From: Cladochytrium replicatum
Lineage: Eukaryota; Chytridiomycota; Chytridiomycetes; Cladochytriales; Cladochytriaceae
Direction: 5' to 3'
NCBI GenBank assembly: GCA_025526935.1
Contig: JAHLKD010000001.1
Span: 186,001 to 250,000 of the forward strand
DNA: 64,000 bases
Positions 1 through 10,666 of this stretch are shown here, piece by piece (position 1 is the stretch's first letter; each line of letters begins with the position of its first letter). The notes below the pieces were generated by a model, which was not told the DNA's origin, made no database searches, and worked only from the letters and a program-made list of their open reading frames with translations. Made by a program: the position numbers and the translations under genes.

Positions 1-741
1 CAATTTTGTTTCCGCGATTGAGATTGGCTCCCTGGTATGCGGTCTCGCACCGGTATGTTTCAACACTGCCAAGCTGTAATATGTAGCTGATTTATGATTT
101 AAGGACATGCCAACGCTCATTGCGGGACGCGCGATTGCTGGAATTCGAGGAGGTGGAATCGTGTCCTTGGTAGCTGGTGGAGCTTTCACGGACAGTTCAG
201 CAACTTGGCGGTAAGGCTTCTTACTAGTGTTGACAGAGGGGCCGTCGAACTTATGAGGGTTCATTCAGGTGGTGCTTCTATATCAACCTACCGCCTGGCG
301 GATTCGTCCTCTTGGTCATCATTTTCATTCTCTGCTTTCCAAAATCTTCCGATTCGACCACTTTTGCCTCTCGTTTGAAGCGTGTGTCCCTAGGGTCCCT
401 TTTAGTAACTCTCCCCGCGTTGTATACAAAGATGCTAGGTGGTAGTGTAGGCCTCACCATCTTCGGCACTGTCTTCAACAATCGCATATACAAAGAGTTG
501 ATCGCCCAGCGTCCTCCACAGTACGCATCAGTTGAGTTTGTCCGAGCACTAGCAAGCCGTGAGCGCGATCGTCGATGAGATTCCGAATGGAGCAACCATC
601 ATTCTTCCGATCTACTGGCATTGTTTCTCCGCTGCGCTTAGCATTGCCTTTTCTTCCGTTTTGCCTTGTGGCGTCCTTATTCTGCTGTCCGAGGCGTTCC
701 TGAATCATATTCCCGTCGACCAAGCGGACGAAGCGACCTGA
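1..741 (+). pseudogene. Decayed DHA2-type MFS drug/H+ antiporter
   Basis: Three separated pieces of a 14-helix multidrug transporter can be read on this strand. Bases about 110-205 encode a stretch with MPTLIAGRAIAGI, typical of helices 3-4 of the DHA2 family. Bases about 420-520 encode GGSVGLTIFGTVFNNRIY, a signature of the late helices. Bases about 590-725 encode a last hydrophobic helix ending in a HIP motif. Only about 200 bases separate pieces one and two, where an intact transporter has some 250-300 residues, and pieces two and three are in different frames. I infer a gene broken by an internal deletion plus frame loss. The 5' end lies outside the window. Which drug it once exported cannot be said. 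Confidence 0.6.
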
Positions 742-1302
742 CACGGAGTCGGGAAAGGCTGAGAGTTCTGGAGAGGCGGCTCCCTTGAACGACGAATGAA
801 AGGGAAGTTCGATTCTCTTGTGATCTGATTTCGAAGCTGCGGGTCGCTCCCGTTTCGAAAGTTTCGGGATTTTGGGCAATTGTTGGAATCTGGATTGTTA
901 CTACTATTGCTTTTCAGATTTCTGGGAAAATTGCCACCAGCTCGTTGGTGTTTTACTTTCAGCCAAGCGGCTAACAATTTAAGATGCTCTGCCCTTAATT
1001 TGAATTTAAGATGCTCTGCCCTTGATTTGAATTGGTGAAGTTCTTTTTCCTTCTTTGTTCGCTTTTCCAAGCTGAAAAGAATTTGTGGTGGGTTATGGAT
1101 ATCAGTCCAGTTTATTTCTCCTCATATTATTGATAAACAAGGAAATAGTTATGATAAATTGAACATCGACACGCCATGTCGTGAAATTTGATAACCCAGA
1201 TTTGAACAAAAGCTCTGTCTGCTTCCCACCCTGCCCCGGCCATTCGCCCCTGTCATGATTCTTCTGTTTCAAGTTTTGTTTTTTGTCATCATGTGCAATA
1301 TA
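742..1302. other. Intergenic; one 27-bp direct repeat
   Basis: No convincing coding region is seen. A 27-bp unit is repeated head to tail at 976-1002 and 1003-1029 with one mismatch, suggesting slippage or a small duplication. Confidence 0.5.
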
Positions 1303-1920
1303 TTATCCGAACAAACGTCTAAACCACCCCTTCTCTTTCGACGCAGGACTTTCGTCGAATCCCGCCAGTCTCTGGTAATTTACAGAATCACCGACCACCG
1401 TCACCCTCCTCTTTCCTTTCGCTTCTTCTTTTGGTGCTGGGGGAGCCTCCATGATCGGCTGCAAGATTCCGCACTCCTGCATCGCGTCAAAGACTTTGAA
1501 TCTAAGCGTGGCGAGCTGAGTGTCCTCCGCCATCTTCTGTACGATCTCAGCAATGTTTTCGTTGTTTGCGTCGGGTGATGATTTGTCGACTCCGACCGCA
1601 CGTGCGTATTCCGGATGTTTGTTCATGTAGTTTCTGAGCTTGTCCAAAGAACGTTGAACTTTGGGATGCTCTTTTATTGTGCTATCGAGTGCGGCGGCAT
1701 ACTGCGGATTCCTTTTGATTAAATCGAAAAGTGCGGATGTATCTCGAAATGAGATTGTAATTGTTCCTCCTGGCGGGATTGGCGGTGCGGGCTGATTTTC
1801 ATTCTGCGATGGTTGAGATGAATATTTTCTGCAGTGAGCGTGCAGCAGTAGCAGCGATGATGGATGTTTTGCACTGCGAATGAGAACGTTGAAAAACCGA
1901 ACTGAAAGAGCTTGTCGCAT
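1303..1920 (-). CDS. Hypothetical protein, probably mitochondrial
   Basis: Single open frame of 205 codons from the ATG at 1918-1920. The frame stays open 20 codons further upstream, but the downstream Met gives a better mitochondrial presequence: MRQALSVRFFNVLIRSAKH followed by a leucine run and RKYSS, arginine-rich, free of acidic residues, with a plausible processing site after RKY. The mature part is a soluble, charged, helical protein with a middle segment rich in Lys/Asp/Glu (about residues 55-145) and a C-terminal end GWFRRLFG. I recognise no domain. Matrix targeting is inferred from the N-terminus only; function is unknown. Confidence 0.55.
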   Translation of the reverse strand: MRQALSVRFFNVLIRSAKHPSSLLLLHAHCRKYSSQPSQNENQPAPPIPPGGTITISFRDTSALFDLIKRNPQYAAALDSTIKEHPKVQRSLDKLRNYMNKHPEYARAVGVDKSSPDANNENIAEIVQKMAEDTQLATLRFKVFDAMQECGILQPIMEAPPAPKEEAKGKRRVTVVGDSVNYQRLAGFDESPASKEKGWFRRLFG

Positions 1921-2124
1921 CCTTGAATCGTTAGGGTAGGGTTTGTTCAATGGATCTATCAAGACAACTTTTCTTTGCATTATTAATTATGATCTATTAT
2001 TTTCGTTCTGGCTCCTTCTACCAAGCTTTTCAAAGAGTAGCATTTTAATTTTATAAAATATTAAATGAATTATACAAAATCAACTAAAATTAAAAGCATT
2101 ACTCGGTCACGTGGATAGACTTAT

Positions 2125-2188
2125 GAAGAAATAACCCAATGAATATTGAGATCACAGAAACTGAACAGAACAAAAGACAACATTCAAG
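2125..2188. repeat. 64-bp direct repeat, upstream copy
   Basis: Pairs with 2928-2991 in the same orientation at roughly 80-85% identity by eye. The two copies bracket the retroelement remnant at 2250-2760. Confidence 0.5.
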
Positions 2189-2249
2189 TCCTAGGTCCAG
2201 AAGCAACGGGATTTTCAGGTTCATCACAATCAGAATCATACTAACCCTA

Positions 2250-2760
2250 AAGTTTTTCAAACTCGACAGGAACAGAAGGTAAAAGTTGCTGATTATATCC
2301 TAACGAGAAGTTGCTCCAGCAACTTAAAGCATCAGCGTTACCCTTAGAGGTGCCAGAAACAATAATCAGCAAAAAGTGAAGCCCAAAATGCTTGTCAGTG
2401 ATTCGTGGTGAAATGTCGAAGATTGTTATGGTCCAAGTAAACAGTAAATGAGGTAAGTGGGAGCAGAATAGCGGGATATGATCCAAATAATCAACAATCA
2501 CTAATAATTCCTTATTTTTTGCATCGTTGTTGGCCTCAGCAGGAGTGAACTGGCGAGATCGAAAACACACAGGATGATAAAGGTCATTGTCATGAACCAC
2601 ACCAGCAAGAGCAAAATCACGAGGATCGGTATCAACAACAGTCAGTAGAGCGGGATCAAATGATGGAGAAACAGAGCAGAGGTAAAGAGCCTTAATGAGA
2701 TCAAATGTAGATTGACAAAGATAGGTGGAAATGAATTTGCAGAGAAGAGGAGCGAGCAGT
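2250..2760 (-). mobile_element. Ty3/gypsy fossil, RT/RNase H remnant
   Basis: Reading the minus strand gives the connection/RNase H region of a Ty3/gypsy polymerase: a segment like FDLIKALYLC, then FDPALLTVVDTDPRDFALAG, then HPVCFRSRQFTPAEANN, and GNADALS at the end. Only this part of an element can be recognised; it is broken and old. The surroundings are AT-rich without coding signal, and a 64-bp direct repeat lies on both sides. Confidence 0.7.
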
Positions 2761-2927
2761 CGCGCAACATAGCTGTTGGATTATGTGCGTTATAGGACTC
2801 TATTACTACAGTCACTTTAACAACCATACACATAATACACTACGACATAACAGATAGACTGGAGATATCTATGTGGGCATATCAGTACCCTCGCTTTTGG
2901 GTCAAGATAGTTTGAGAAGGTAAGTGT

Positions 2928-2991
2928 GAAGAAATATGGCAATGAATATTGAGATAACAGAAAGTGAACAGAAGAGACGAAAACATCCAAG
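2928..2991. repeat. 64-bp direct repeat, downstream copy
   Basis: Second copy of the repeat at 2125-2188. Between it and the next gene (to about 3339) I see only AT-rich sequence. Confidence 0.5.
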
Positions 2992-3339
2992 CTTTGAAAA
3001 TTGCCTTAAAAACTAAAGAGGAAGCAATAAAAACAAACCATGCTCCAAATCTTTGTCAAAACAAATATTCCAAATAAGAAAACATTGCAGAACGGGATAT
3101 AAACAAAGAGACAGCAAGATAAAACAAAGATGTTTTACCTGAAAACGAATGTTAAATCGTTATCCAAACGATTGTTTCCAGAAAAGGTAATAATCACCCT
3201 CTATCAAGTGGCACGTGTCCATTACAACACCGCAAGGACCCGTTGACTTGCCCACCGAAACAGATTCTTCCGGCTAACTTGCTCAGATCCTCATACCTGC
3301 GTGCAGCGTGCATTTATCTTCAATACTACGTGCTCAATC

Positions 3340-3843
3340 ATGACCCTCGACGATGCATCAACTCCCACAGACGGCTCACTCACACCTCCCAGCAAACTCA
3401 AAGTTTTCCTCACCAATCCCAGCAGTCGCACCGGAAGCCCACAGTCCGGCTTATCAGACGCTACCGCTCATATTCAGAAGCAGCAGAATGCCGACACGAA
3501 CCTTCGCTGGTGGACCGTGAAACGCCCAAACGTTCCCCCACCACCGCCCCTGACGCGTTCGTTCAGTCTTCCGCCCGCCGCACCTACACCACCCTCTCCT
3601 CCACTTTCTGCTTCTGGGCCTGCTACGGCGACAGATGAAGAAGATGACTCGAAAATTCCGGAAATACCTGACCTGGCCGACGGAATCTCGCCTTCGCAGT
3701 CATCGCTTAGCCGCCGACGTGGAGGAGTGTGTATTACCGTACCAAACACAAAAGTACGGCTGGCAATGGACGATATTCGAATCTTTTATGATGCGACGTT
3801 TGTGGATGACCAGCAAACTGTTCAGGAGACGAAGACAGAATGA
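3340..3843 (+). CDS. Hypothetical Pro/Ser-rich protein
   Basis: Open frame of 167 codons starting MTLDDASTPTDGSLTPP. The first ATG is at 3340; the frame is open for 13 codons upstream without an ATG. The chain is low in complexity: Ser/Thr/Pro-rich residues 1-60, a PPPPP run near residue 65, an acidic patch EEDDSKIPEIPDL near residue 100, and a more ordered C-terminus (ITVPNTKVRLAMDDIRIF). It looks intrinsically disordered. I recognise no family; the IPEIPDL patch recalls IFT43, but the rest does not support that. No intron is needed. Confidence 0.4.
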   Translation: MTLDDASTPTDGSLTPPSKLKVFLTNPSSRTGSPQSGLSDATAHIQKQQNADTNLRWWTVKRPNVPPPPPLTRSFSLPPAAPTPPSPPLSASGPATATDEEDDSKIPEIPDLADGISPSQSSLSRRRGGVCITVPNTKVRLAMDDIRIFYDATFVDDQQTVQETKTE

Positions 3844-4521
3844 TTTTTTTGGCGATGAATTCGTTTATGGTGCTCGAGTTTCTATCGGGTCTGAGGACAA
3901 TTGCCTGTTTGTTTTAGTTTGCAGAGTTACGTTTAGTGCGCTGGGTTGTCAGTTATCCTCTAGATGTGTTTTTCTTCTCTCTTCCTCATTGCTTTCAATT
4001 AGCTCTTGCTTTTACTCTCTTTCTCTCATTGTGGCCGCGGCGCATATTTTTACCAAACTGCATCCCAGTTCTTGTCCTTGCCTCGACCGTTTTTGGTACC
4101 TATTTGGGTTTCTACACCAGGTACAACCCAACTATGTAATCGCTTTTCCTCACCCGTATGCGTCACTTTGGCCGGTTCCGACGGCGCTCCCACTTCTTTC
4201 TCTTTTTCTCCATTTGATCAATTTTGCCATTATCTTGATTGTGCTTTCATTTCTTTTGCAGCAGTTCGAGCGATCCTCAAACTGCTCCAGTTTTCTATTA
4301 TTCTTTATATTTGATTTTCCGTTATGGAATAGAGGTTTGGGTGTCTCAGCACATAGATTTATAGACTTTTTTTATTTCCTTCTTGTTCTTCAGATCTGCA
4401 AACCCTTTTCCTAAATCTTTGCTCTTCGAAACATCTTGTACTTTTTGAATGTGGGGTTCGCATTACTGAACGGTGAGCAATAAAGACCAAAGTGCGAAAA
4501 AACTTCCATTCCACTCCTGTT
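3844..4521. other. Pyrimidine-rich intergenic / 3' UTR
   Basis: Strongly C/T-rich plus strand between two convergent genes. A long open frame runs through it, but its product is only what T-rich DNA encodes (Phe/Leu/Ser runs), so I call no gene. Confidence 0.5.
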
Positions 4522-5262
4522 TTAGGCTTTCTTTCCTCCAAGCCCAACTGCCTGTCCCCAATGCTCCGATTGCGAAGTTATCGCCTTCAACGAGAACTCT
4601 GCAACATCACCTCGCGCAATCCCAACCATAGCTTGTTTGGTGATCTCGTATTTTCCACCCGTCGGCGGCCCATCCAAAAGCTGTCCAGGTCTGACAATAA
4701 TGAACTCGAGCCCAGACTCGCGGATCTGCTTCTCCTGGATCTCCTTATCGGCTAACGCCCTCCCGATGAACAACCACAGGAAGAATCGCAAGACCATGGG
4801 CTGTTCATAAAAGCTCTCAGCGACACCGAGCGAGGTCACCACCACGATCTTCTTCACGCTCGCAGCCTTCGCAGCTTCAATGATGGTCGGGGTTGCAACG
4901 GAGCAGATGTCCGCCTGAGCACCATGTCCTCCTCCTGCAGTATCTATGTTAGGTTGTGAAGAATGTTCCTCCTGAACCGTTACCCAAGCTCAAGAAAATG
5001 GTGTCGGTTCCTTCAACAGTGCGCTTAACGTCGTCCAGGCTCAACGCATCGCCTTTGATGATGTTCAGGTTTTCCCGTCCTGCAGTCAACAAGTCCAATT
5101 TTTCCGGAAACCGAGCGAGAACGTTCAACTTGCACTTTTGGGCGAGAGCTAGCTTTACGAATTCGAGCCCGACACCTCGAGTGCCCCCTGTGTAAAATTG
5201 TGAGCATATTATTCGGATACAGGCTTTTCCTTAGGAGTACCGATAACAGCGATTTGCGCCAT
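4522..5262 (-). CDS. NmrA/atypical SDR-like NAD(P)-binding protein
   Basis: Three exons (5262-5241, 5187-4984, 4943-4522) give 215 residues. The start MAQIAVIGGTRGVGLEF spans the first junction and contains the Rossmann dinucleotide motif GGTRGVG. It is followed by LNVLARFPEKL, IIKGDALS and a VKKIVVVTSLGV strand, then the IRESGLEFIIVRPGQLLDG segment typical of NAD(P)H-binding (PF13460/NmrA-like) proteins such as biliverdin-reductase-B-like or atypical SDR proteins. No YxxxK catalytic pair is obvious, which fits the atypical group. It is likely a soluble cytosolic reductase or redox sensor; the substrate is unknown. It is divergent from the transporter gene starting at 5677. Confidence 0.75.
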
Positions 5263-5676
5263 CAATATTGTGGTTCCCAAACAGGCAAATTTGGCAAACC
5301 GCGGTACCCCAGAAAACCAATCGTCACAGTAACATTAGGATATTACATATCGATTATCTAACTCTATAGCTCTGTGTTCCTCGGATTTCCACAGCTGCTG
5401 ATTGCACCACTTCACCCATTTAAGGTCAAACAGAGTCCAAGAGACTCCGGCACGCGATCAACTAAAGCTAAACGGTATGCATCTCCAGCAGTTAATGAAT
5501 GAATTTGCCAAATCAACGATCCGAGCACATGCAACAATCGTATCATAAACTTCCACAGAAAGTTCTTTTCATACAATGCTAAAATTTTCAAAAGGGACTG
5601 AGCCAAGCACTCCAAATCGTGGGCATTCTGATCATAACAAATCCCGGCTGTTGTGACTGCAGGACAAGGGGACAGA
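5263..5676. other. Divergent intergenic region
   Basis: About 410 bases between the oxidoreductase (minus) and the first MFS gene (plus). It must hold both promoters. No TATA box or repeat stands out. Confidence 0.4.
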
Positions 5677-7429
5677 ATGGCTCTCCTTCGCGATGAAAGA
5701 TCCGTAGAGGCAACAGAAGGCGATGCTGAGGTTGCCCAACCTGTCGCTCCAAAGCCCGACCGAGAGGCTGTGAAAGCCGAATACCTCAAGACAAAATCTC
5801 CCATTTACCCATACCTCATTCTTCCCTTCCTCGTTCTCCTGATTCTCGCGTAAGGAATATACACAGCTCTCTTTTTAAGCTGCATTTTGATTTTTACCTC
5901 CATATATAAAGAGAACTTGTGAACGACGCACCATTCAAGCAGTTCCTCATAAAGATTGTGTGTGAAGCGTACTTGCGGTCAAAGACGCCCGAGGAGGTGT
6001 TAAGCGCTCCCACGAACGCTTGCGCGGGGGTTCCAGAGGTGCAGCAGATGCTGGCACAGATCACACCGCTCCTCTTGTACGTCGGGTTTGTTCCGTCGTT
6101 TATCATGGCGCCAATCTTTGGGTGGGTCTCTGACAGATTTGGTACGTTTAAAAGTCTTCTCTGTATGTTATTGGTTCCTGAGTGGTTTGTTCTTGAAGGT
6201 CGAAAGCCGGTCATGTTGTTCATCACTTGCGGCTCGCTTCTACGACATGTTTGCGACTTTATGGTGCTCGTTTTCGGTCTCCCATACGATTACATTCTTG
6301 TCGGGAGGTTCTTTTCTGGGCTGACAGGTGGATTCATGACACTGATGAGCGTGGTCATGGCATCGACTGTTGATGTTACAACTTCGGAGAATCGCATGAA
6401 GTTCCTTGGTCTTACACAGGGATTCTTTCTCGTCGTGTTAACTTTCGGTGAGCTCTTGGGCGGGTTTCTCGTAAAGGTGATTCACACAAAGTAAAAAATC
6501 TGATCTTCACATCCTAAATCGCCTTGTTTTGGAAGGTCACGGGAGACTTTCTATATCCATTTGGTCTGAGTTGCGTCCTTTCGATCACGGCCCTCATATA
6601 TGCCGTTTTTGTACTTCAAGAGACTCGAATCAAAGACGATGCTGTCAATGGCTCCTCGCCGAGTCTCGGAATCTTTAAGCTTGACCTCAGACGTGAGATC
6701 CCTTGGCTCTTGCTCCTCCCTTTCCTGGTATCCTCCGTGGGAAGTGGTGCCTACATGGGCTTGCGCACCTATTACACAAACTATAAGTTTGGATGGACAA
6801 CCTGGACGGACTCTATCTTTTCTGCGTGCGATACCCTTTCCGGAGCCGCGGGTCTCGTAATCGTCTTGCCGCCACTCGAACGCGCATTCCGGAGGGAGTT
6901 TGGCCTGAAGTCCATCGAGTCCGAAGCTACCTCGGAAACCGAATCGCTGCTCGAAGCAAGCATCCCTGAATCGCTCGCTGTAGCTATTGAAGACTCATCA
7001 CCGTCGGTGAAGGACACAGCAGCCGAGAAACGGCTCGAATACCTCATGAAATTCGCACAGGCGCGGCTATTCGTCACCTTCTCCGCTATCCATTCGTTCC
7101 TCTTTGGCCTCTCAACGCAAGCGTGGCAACTCTTTGCGCTGATACCCCTTTCCACAGTCGGTGGTCTCGAGCAAGTCGTGCGGACCGCCCTCGTGGCAGA
7201 GGCGATCAACCCGGACCATCTCGGTCTGATCAACACGTTTGTGATCCAGATTGAGAGTTTTGTGATGGTGCTTTCTGGGCAGATGTATGCAAAGGCATAC
7301 GAGGGTACTGTGAAGACCATGCCACCAGCAGTTTTCTTTATTGGTGGGCTGTTTTACATTGCAGGCTTCATGGTGTACTTGGTCGTTCCATTGCCAAAGC
7401 CACCAACGTTCAGTCACCAGAAGCGATGA
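5677..7429 (+). CDS. MFS transporter (SLC46/TetA-like), tandem copy 1
   Basis: Four exons (5677-5849, 5912-6141, 6199-6476, 6536-7429) encode 524 residues. A short cytosolic N-terminus is followed by a first helix (YPYLILPFLVLLILA). The loop between helices 2 and 3 carries the MFS motif GWVSDRFG-RKPVM, split by an intron. The segment TGGFMTLMSVVMASTVDVTTSENR resembles the substrate/proton region of the SLC46-TetA branch. A hydrophilic central loop (about residues 330-400, rich in Ser/Glu) separates the two six-helix halves. It is probably a plasma or vacuolar membrane H+-coupled carrier; the cargo cannot be told. Its neighbour at 7812 has the same intron positions and phases (2, 1, 0), so the pair arose by tandem duplication. 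Confidence 0.85.
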
Positions 7430-7811
7430 GCACCAAGGAGAGCTACCCACGTTGTTGATGTGAGTTTGACTATTTTTCATCTATGGACATTTTCCTTTGT
7501 ACTTTCCTTTTTTTGCACGACTTCAATGATTTACAATTGTGTTCAAACTGTTCATACCACGCGATGCTCAAATTCCTTGCAAATTTTGGACAGACTTGCG
7601 GATCACTTGTTTGCTTGTTGCTTGTGCTATTCTCATCAGAACAAAGGAAATAGTATTAACGAATGCTTCACAAACCAAAGGCGGTTCCCAATCGTATGAT
7701 TCCCACCGCTAAAAATTTATCCGCTGTACCAAAGGTCACGTGCGCGATATCGAATCTAAATTTTTATCGTGGTGTTTCCGGGCTTTTTGGCCACTCTGGA
7801 ACTGGAACGGA

Positions 7812-9577
7812 ATGGCTCACCACAGACAGGACGGAAGGACCGCAGATGCATTGGAGGATGATGTCGAGGGTGCCCAGCCTGCCGCTCCAAAGCTGGACAG
7901 GGAGGCCCTTAAAGCAGAGTACCTCAAGACAAAATCTCCAATCTACCCATACCTCATGCTTCCTTTCCTTGTCCTTCTAATTCTCGCGTAAGGTTATCTG
8001 GTTTGACACCAGTGTATCTTGTTTTAATGATTCTTCCCATTACAGAGAGCTTGTGAATGACGCTCCATTCAAGCAGTTCCTGATAAAGATTGTGTGTGAG
8101 GCATACCTGCGTTCAAAGACACCAGACGAAATTCTCAGTGTTCCAAACAATGCGTGCGCGGGAGTCCCAGAGGTGCAGCAGATGCTTGCCCAGATTACAC
8201 CTCTACTGTTGTACGTCGGTTTCATTCCTTCGTTTATCATGGCACCTTTCTTTGGATGGGTGTCCGATAAGTTTGGTAATCTAAGAAATCTTTATTTCTG
8301 TGGTGGTACGCTTACCAGATTCCCATGTTAAAGGTCGAAAGCCAGTCATGTTGTTCATTACTTGTGGCTCCCTGTTGCGACATATCTGCGACTTTATGGT
8401 TCTCGTTCTCGGCCTGCCGTACGACTATATTCTTGTTGGCAGGTTCTTTTCGGGTCTAACGGGTGGATTTATGACCCTCATGAGCGTTATCATGGCATCG
8501 ACCATTGATGTCACCACTTCCGAGAACCGTGTGAAGTTTCTAGGTCTCACACAAGGGTTCTTCCTTTTCATGTTCACTTTCGGTGAGCTCTTGGGCGGCT
8601 TTCTCGTAAAGGTATACGCTCATATACAGGGTCTGTTACATTCATACTAATTTGCTTTTGTTCGGAAGGTCACGGGCGACTTTTTCTATCCGTTCGGGCT
8701 AAGCTGTATTCTCGCATTCACAGCCCTGATATATGCCATCTTTGTGCTGCAAGAAACTCGCATCAAAGACGACTCTGTGAATGGTTCTTCACCAAGGCTC
8801 GGAATATTCAAGCTCGACCTGAGCCGCGAGATCCCGTGGCTCATGCTCCTTCCGTTCCTAGTGTCTTCGCTAGGCGGTGGTTCCAAGATGACCTTGCGCA
8901 CGTACTATACCAATTTCAAGTTTGGGTGGACAACATGGGAAGACTCGATTTTTGCCTCGTGCAATGCTCTTGCTGGCGCCGCGGCTCTCGTTCTCGTCCT
9001 ACCGCCCCTCGAGCGTGCATTCCGCAAGGAGTTCGGACTCAAAACATCGCCGCCACCAGCACCGAGAACCTCGAAAACCGCCTCAGAAACCCAACCACTG
9101 CTCGAAGCAAGTACCTCGGATTCGATCACCGTTGCCATCGAAGATGCTGCGCCGTCTTCAAACGACACAGCGGCTGATAAACGCCTCGAGTACCTCATGA
9201 AGTTTGCGCAGGCACGGCTCTTCGTCACCTTCGCCGCAATCCACTCGTTCCTGTTTGGCCTCGCGACACACGCGTGGCAGCTTTTCGCGCTCATTCCCTT
9301 TTCGGCAGTCGGCGGCCTCGAGGGCGTCGTACGGACCGCGCTAGTTGCGGAGACTATAAACCCGAACCATCTCGGTTTGATCAACACGTTTGTGGTCCAG
9401 ATCGAGAGCTTTATCATGGTGCTTTCGGGGCAGATGTATGCGAAAGTGTACGAGAAAACAGTTCAGACGATGCCGGAGGCGATCTTCTTCATTGGTGGGG
9501 TTTTGTATATAGTGAGCTTCCTGGTGTTTATGGTGGTTCCGTTGCCAAAGCCGCCTTCGCTTAGACACCAGAAGTGA
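7812..9577 (+). CDS. MFS transporter (SLC46/TetA-like), tandem copy 2
   Basis: Four exons (7812-7987, 8046-8275, 8334-8611, 8669-9577) encode 530 residues, clearly paralogous to the gene just upstream along its whole length. The start MAHHRQDGRTAD was chosen because it aligns with the neighbour's Met and lies 382 bases after its stop; the frame is open further upstream. The signature GWVSDKFG-RKPVM is present. The main differences are in the hydrophilic central loop, which here has extra Pro/Thr/Ser residues, and in the intron sequences. The membrane core is highly conserved, including QARLFVTFAAIHSFLFGLA and the C-terminal FMVVPLPKPPS. Substrate unknown. Confidence 0.85.
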
Positions 9578-10666
9578 ATGCGTTCTTATCTTTTGCATGC
9601 ACTGGAGGGATATTTTTTTCAAGAGAGCTTGTGGTTTTTTCTTTGCATCTATGATTTTCTTTGTGTTCGTCTCTTCAAGATTTGCAAGTGTGATCAATTG
9701 TTGTTAGTGTATCTACTATGGTTTTTATTGAAAAATACCAACCTCTAATTGACATATTGCAAGTTCTATTCCAGTTTGTTCTTGCTTTCGCTTCGGTGCA
9801 CCTCATCAGAATATAGGAAACGTACAAATGTATAAATCCGCCAGACAAACCAAGCAGCATTGCACAGCCCATACATTGACAGAACGGCAGCTTTTGCTAT
9901 AATGCTTACAACCCGGGGGGCTCAAAACTGGAGAACAATCTCGCTGAATTCAGAGAGGACAAAAAATTCAGATTCTTTGATTCCAAACTCACATTGGCAA
10001 ATACTGAGATGAAGCTCTGCGCTCTGCATCTACTGCAGACAAACGGCCGTTGAAAACAGCTATCAACGTAGCAGTCTATAGCTAACCCGTTCCTCGTCGA
10101 TTCGAAGCTTGTTATTGCCACAGTGCGCCGCCGGTATTAAATAAGACTTAGTTGAATTTAATTCTACGCTGCCACAGATTTCAATCTAACGACTCTCCTA
10201 CATCAGGCATTTTATGAGATCGTGAATGGGATGATTGATTCACGTTGTTTGGAGGGTGATCTATTTGAGCAAGGATTGGACAGAACGACAGTAACCATTT
10301 GAACTTTATCTGAAACAAGTCCGATTTCCTATTTGGAATAACCAATGAATTTCGATTTTAATACATATCAAAAATCCAATTCTCTTTGGAGGCAGCATCA
10401 AATCTTCCCACTTTACCTCCAACCATCTGTGCTCTGTGCGATTTATAGTCATGCAAAACAAATCAAAAGGGAGTAAGGTGGTTTCTTTCTCAAGATATAG
10501 AGAGGAAAAAGGAAAGAAAGGGTGAGGGAAGACGCGAAGAAGACAACATCCAAAGGGAGGTGTAGATCTGCCCAAAACACAACAGTCAGAATGTGAGAAC
10601 AATTATAATGTAAATATATGATAGGGAACACCAACGAACCACGAGGGAGTCAAACAATGCACAACA
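9578..10666. other. Intergenic, no gene seen
   Basis: About 1.1 kb between convergent genes. Base composition and short broken frames give no coding signal; no repeat or RNA gene was recognised. Confidence 0.4.

Noticed and set aside
3340-3843. IFT43 (flagellar transport) homologue
   Set aside because: Only IPEIPDL resembles it; the C-terminal part and its expected aromatic motif are missing.
3635-4414. 259-codon plus-strand open frame
   Set aside because: It lies in a C/T-rich stretch, overlaps the 3340 gene in another frame, and encodes only Phe/Leu/Ser-rich low-complexity sequence.
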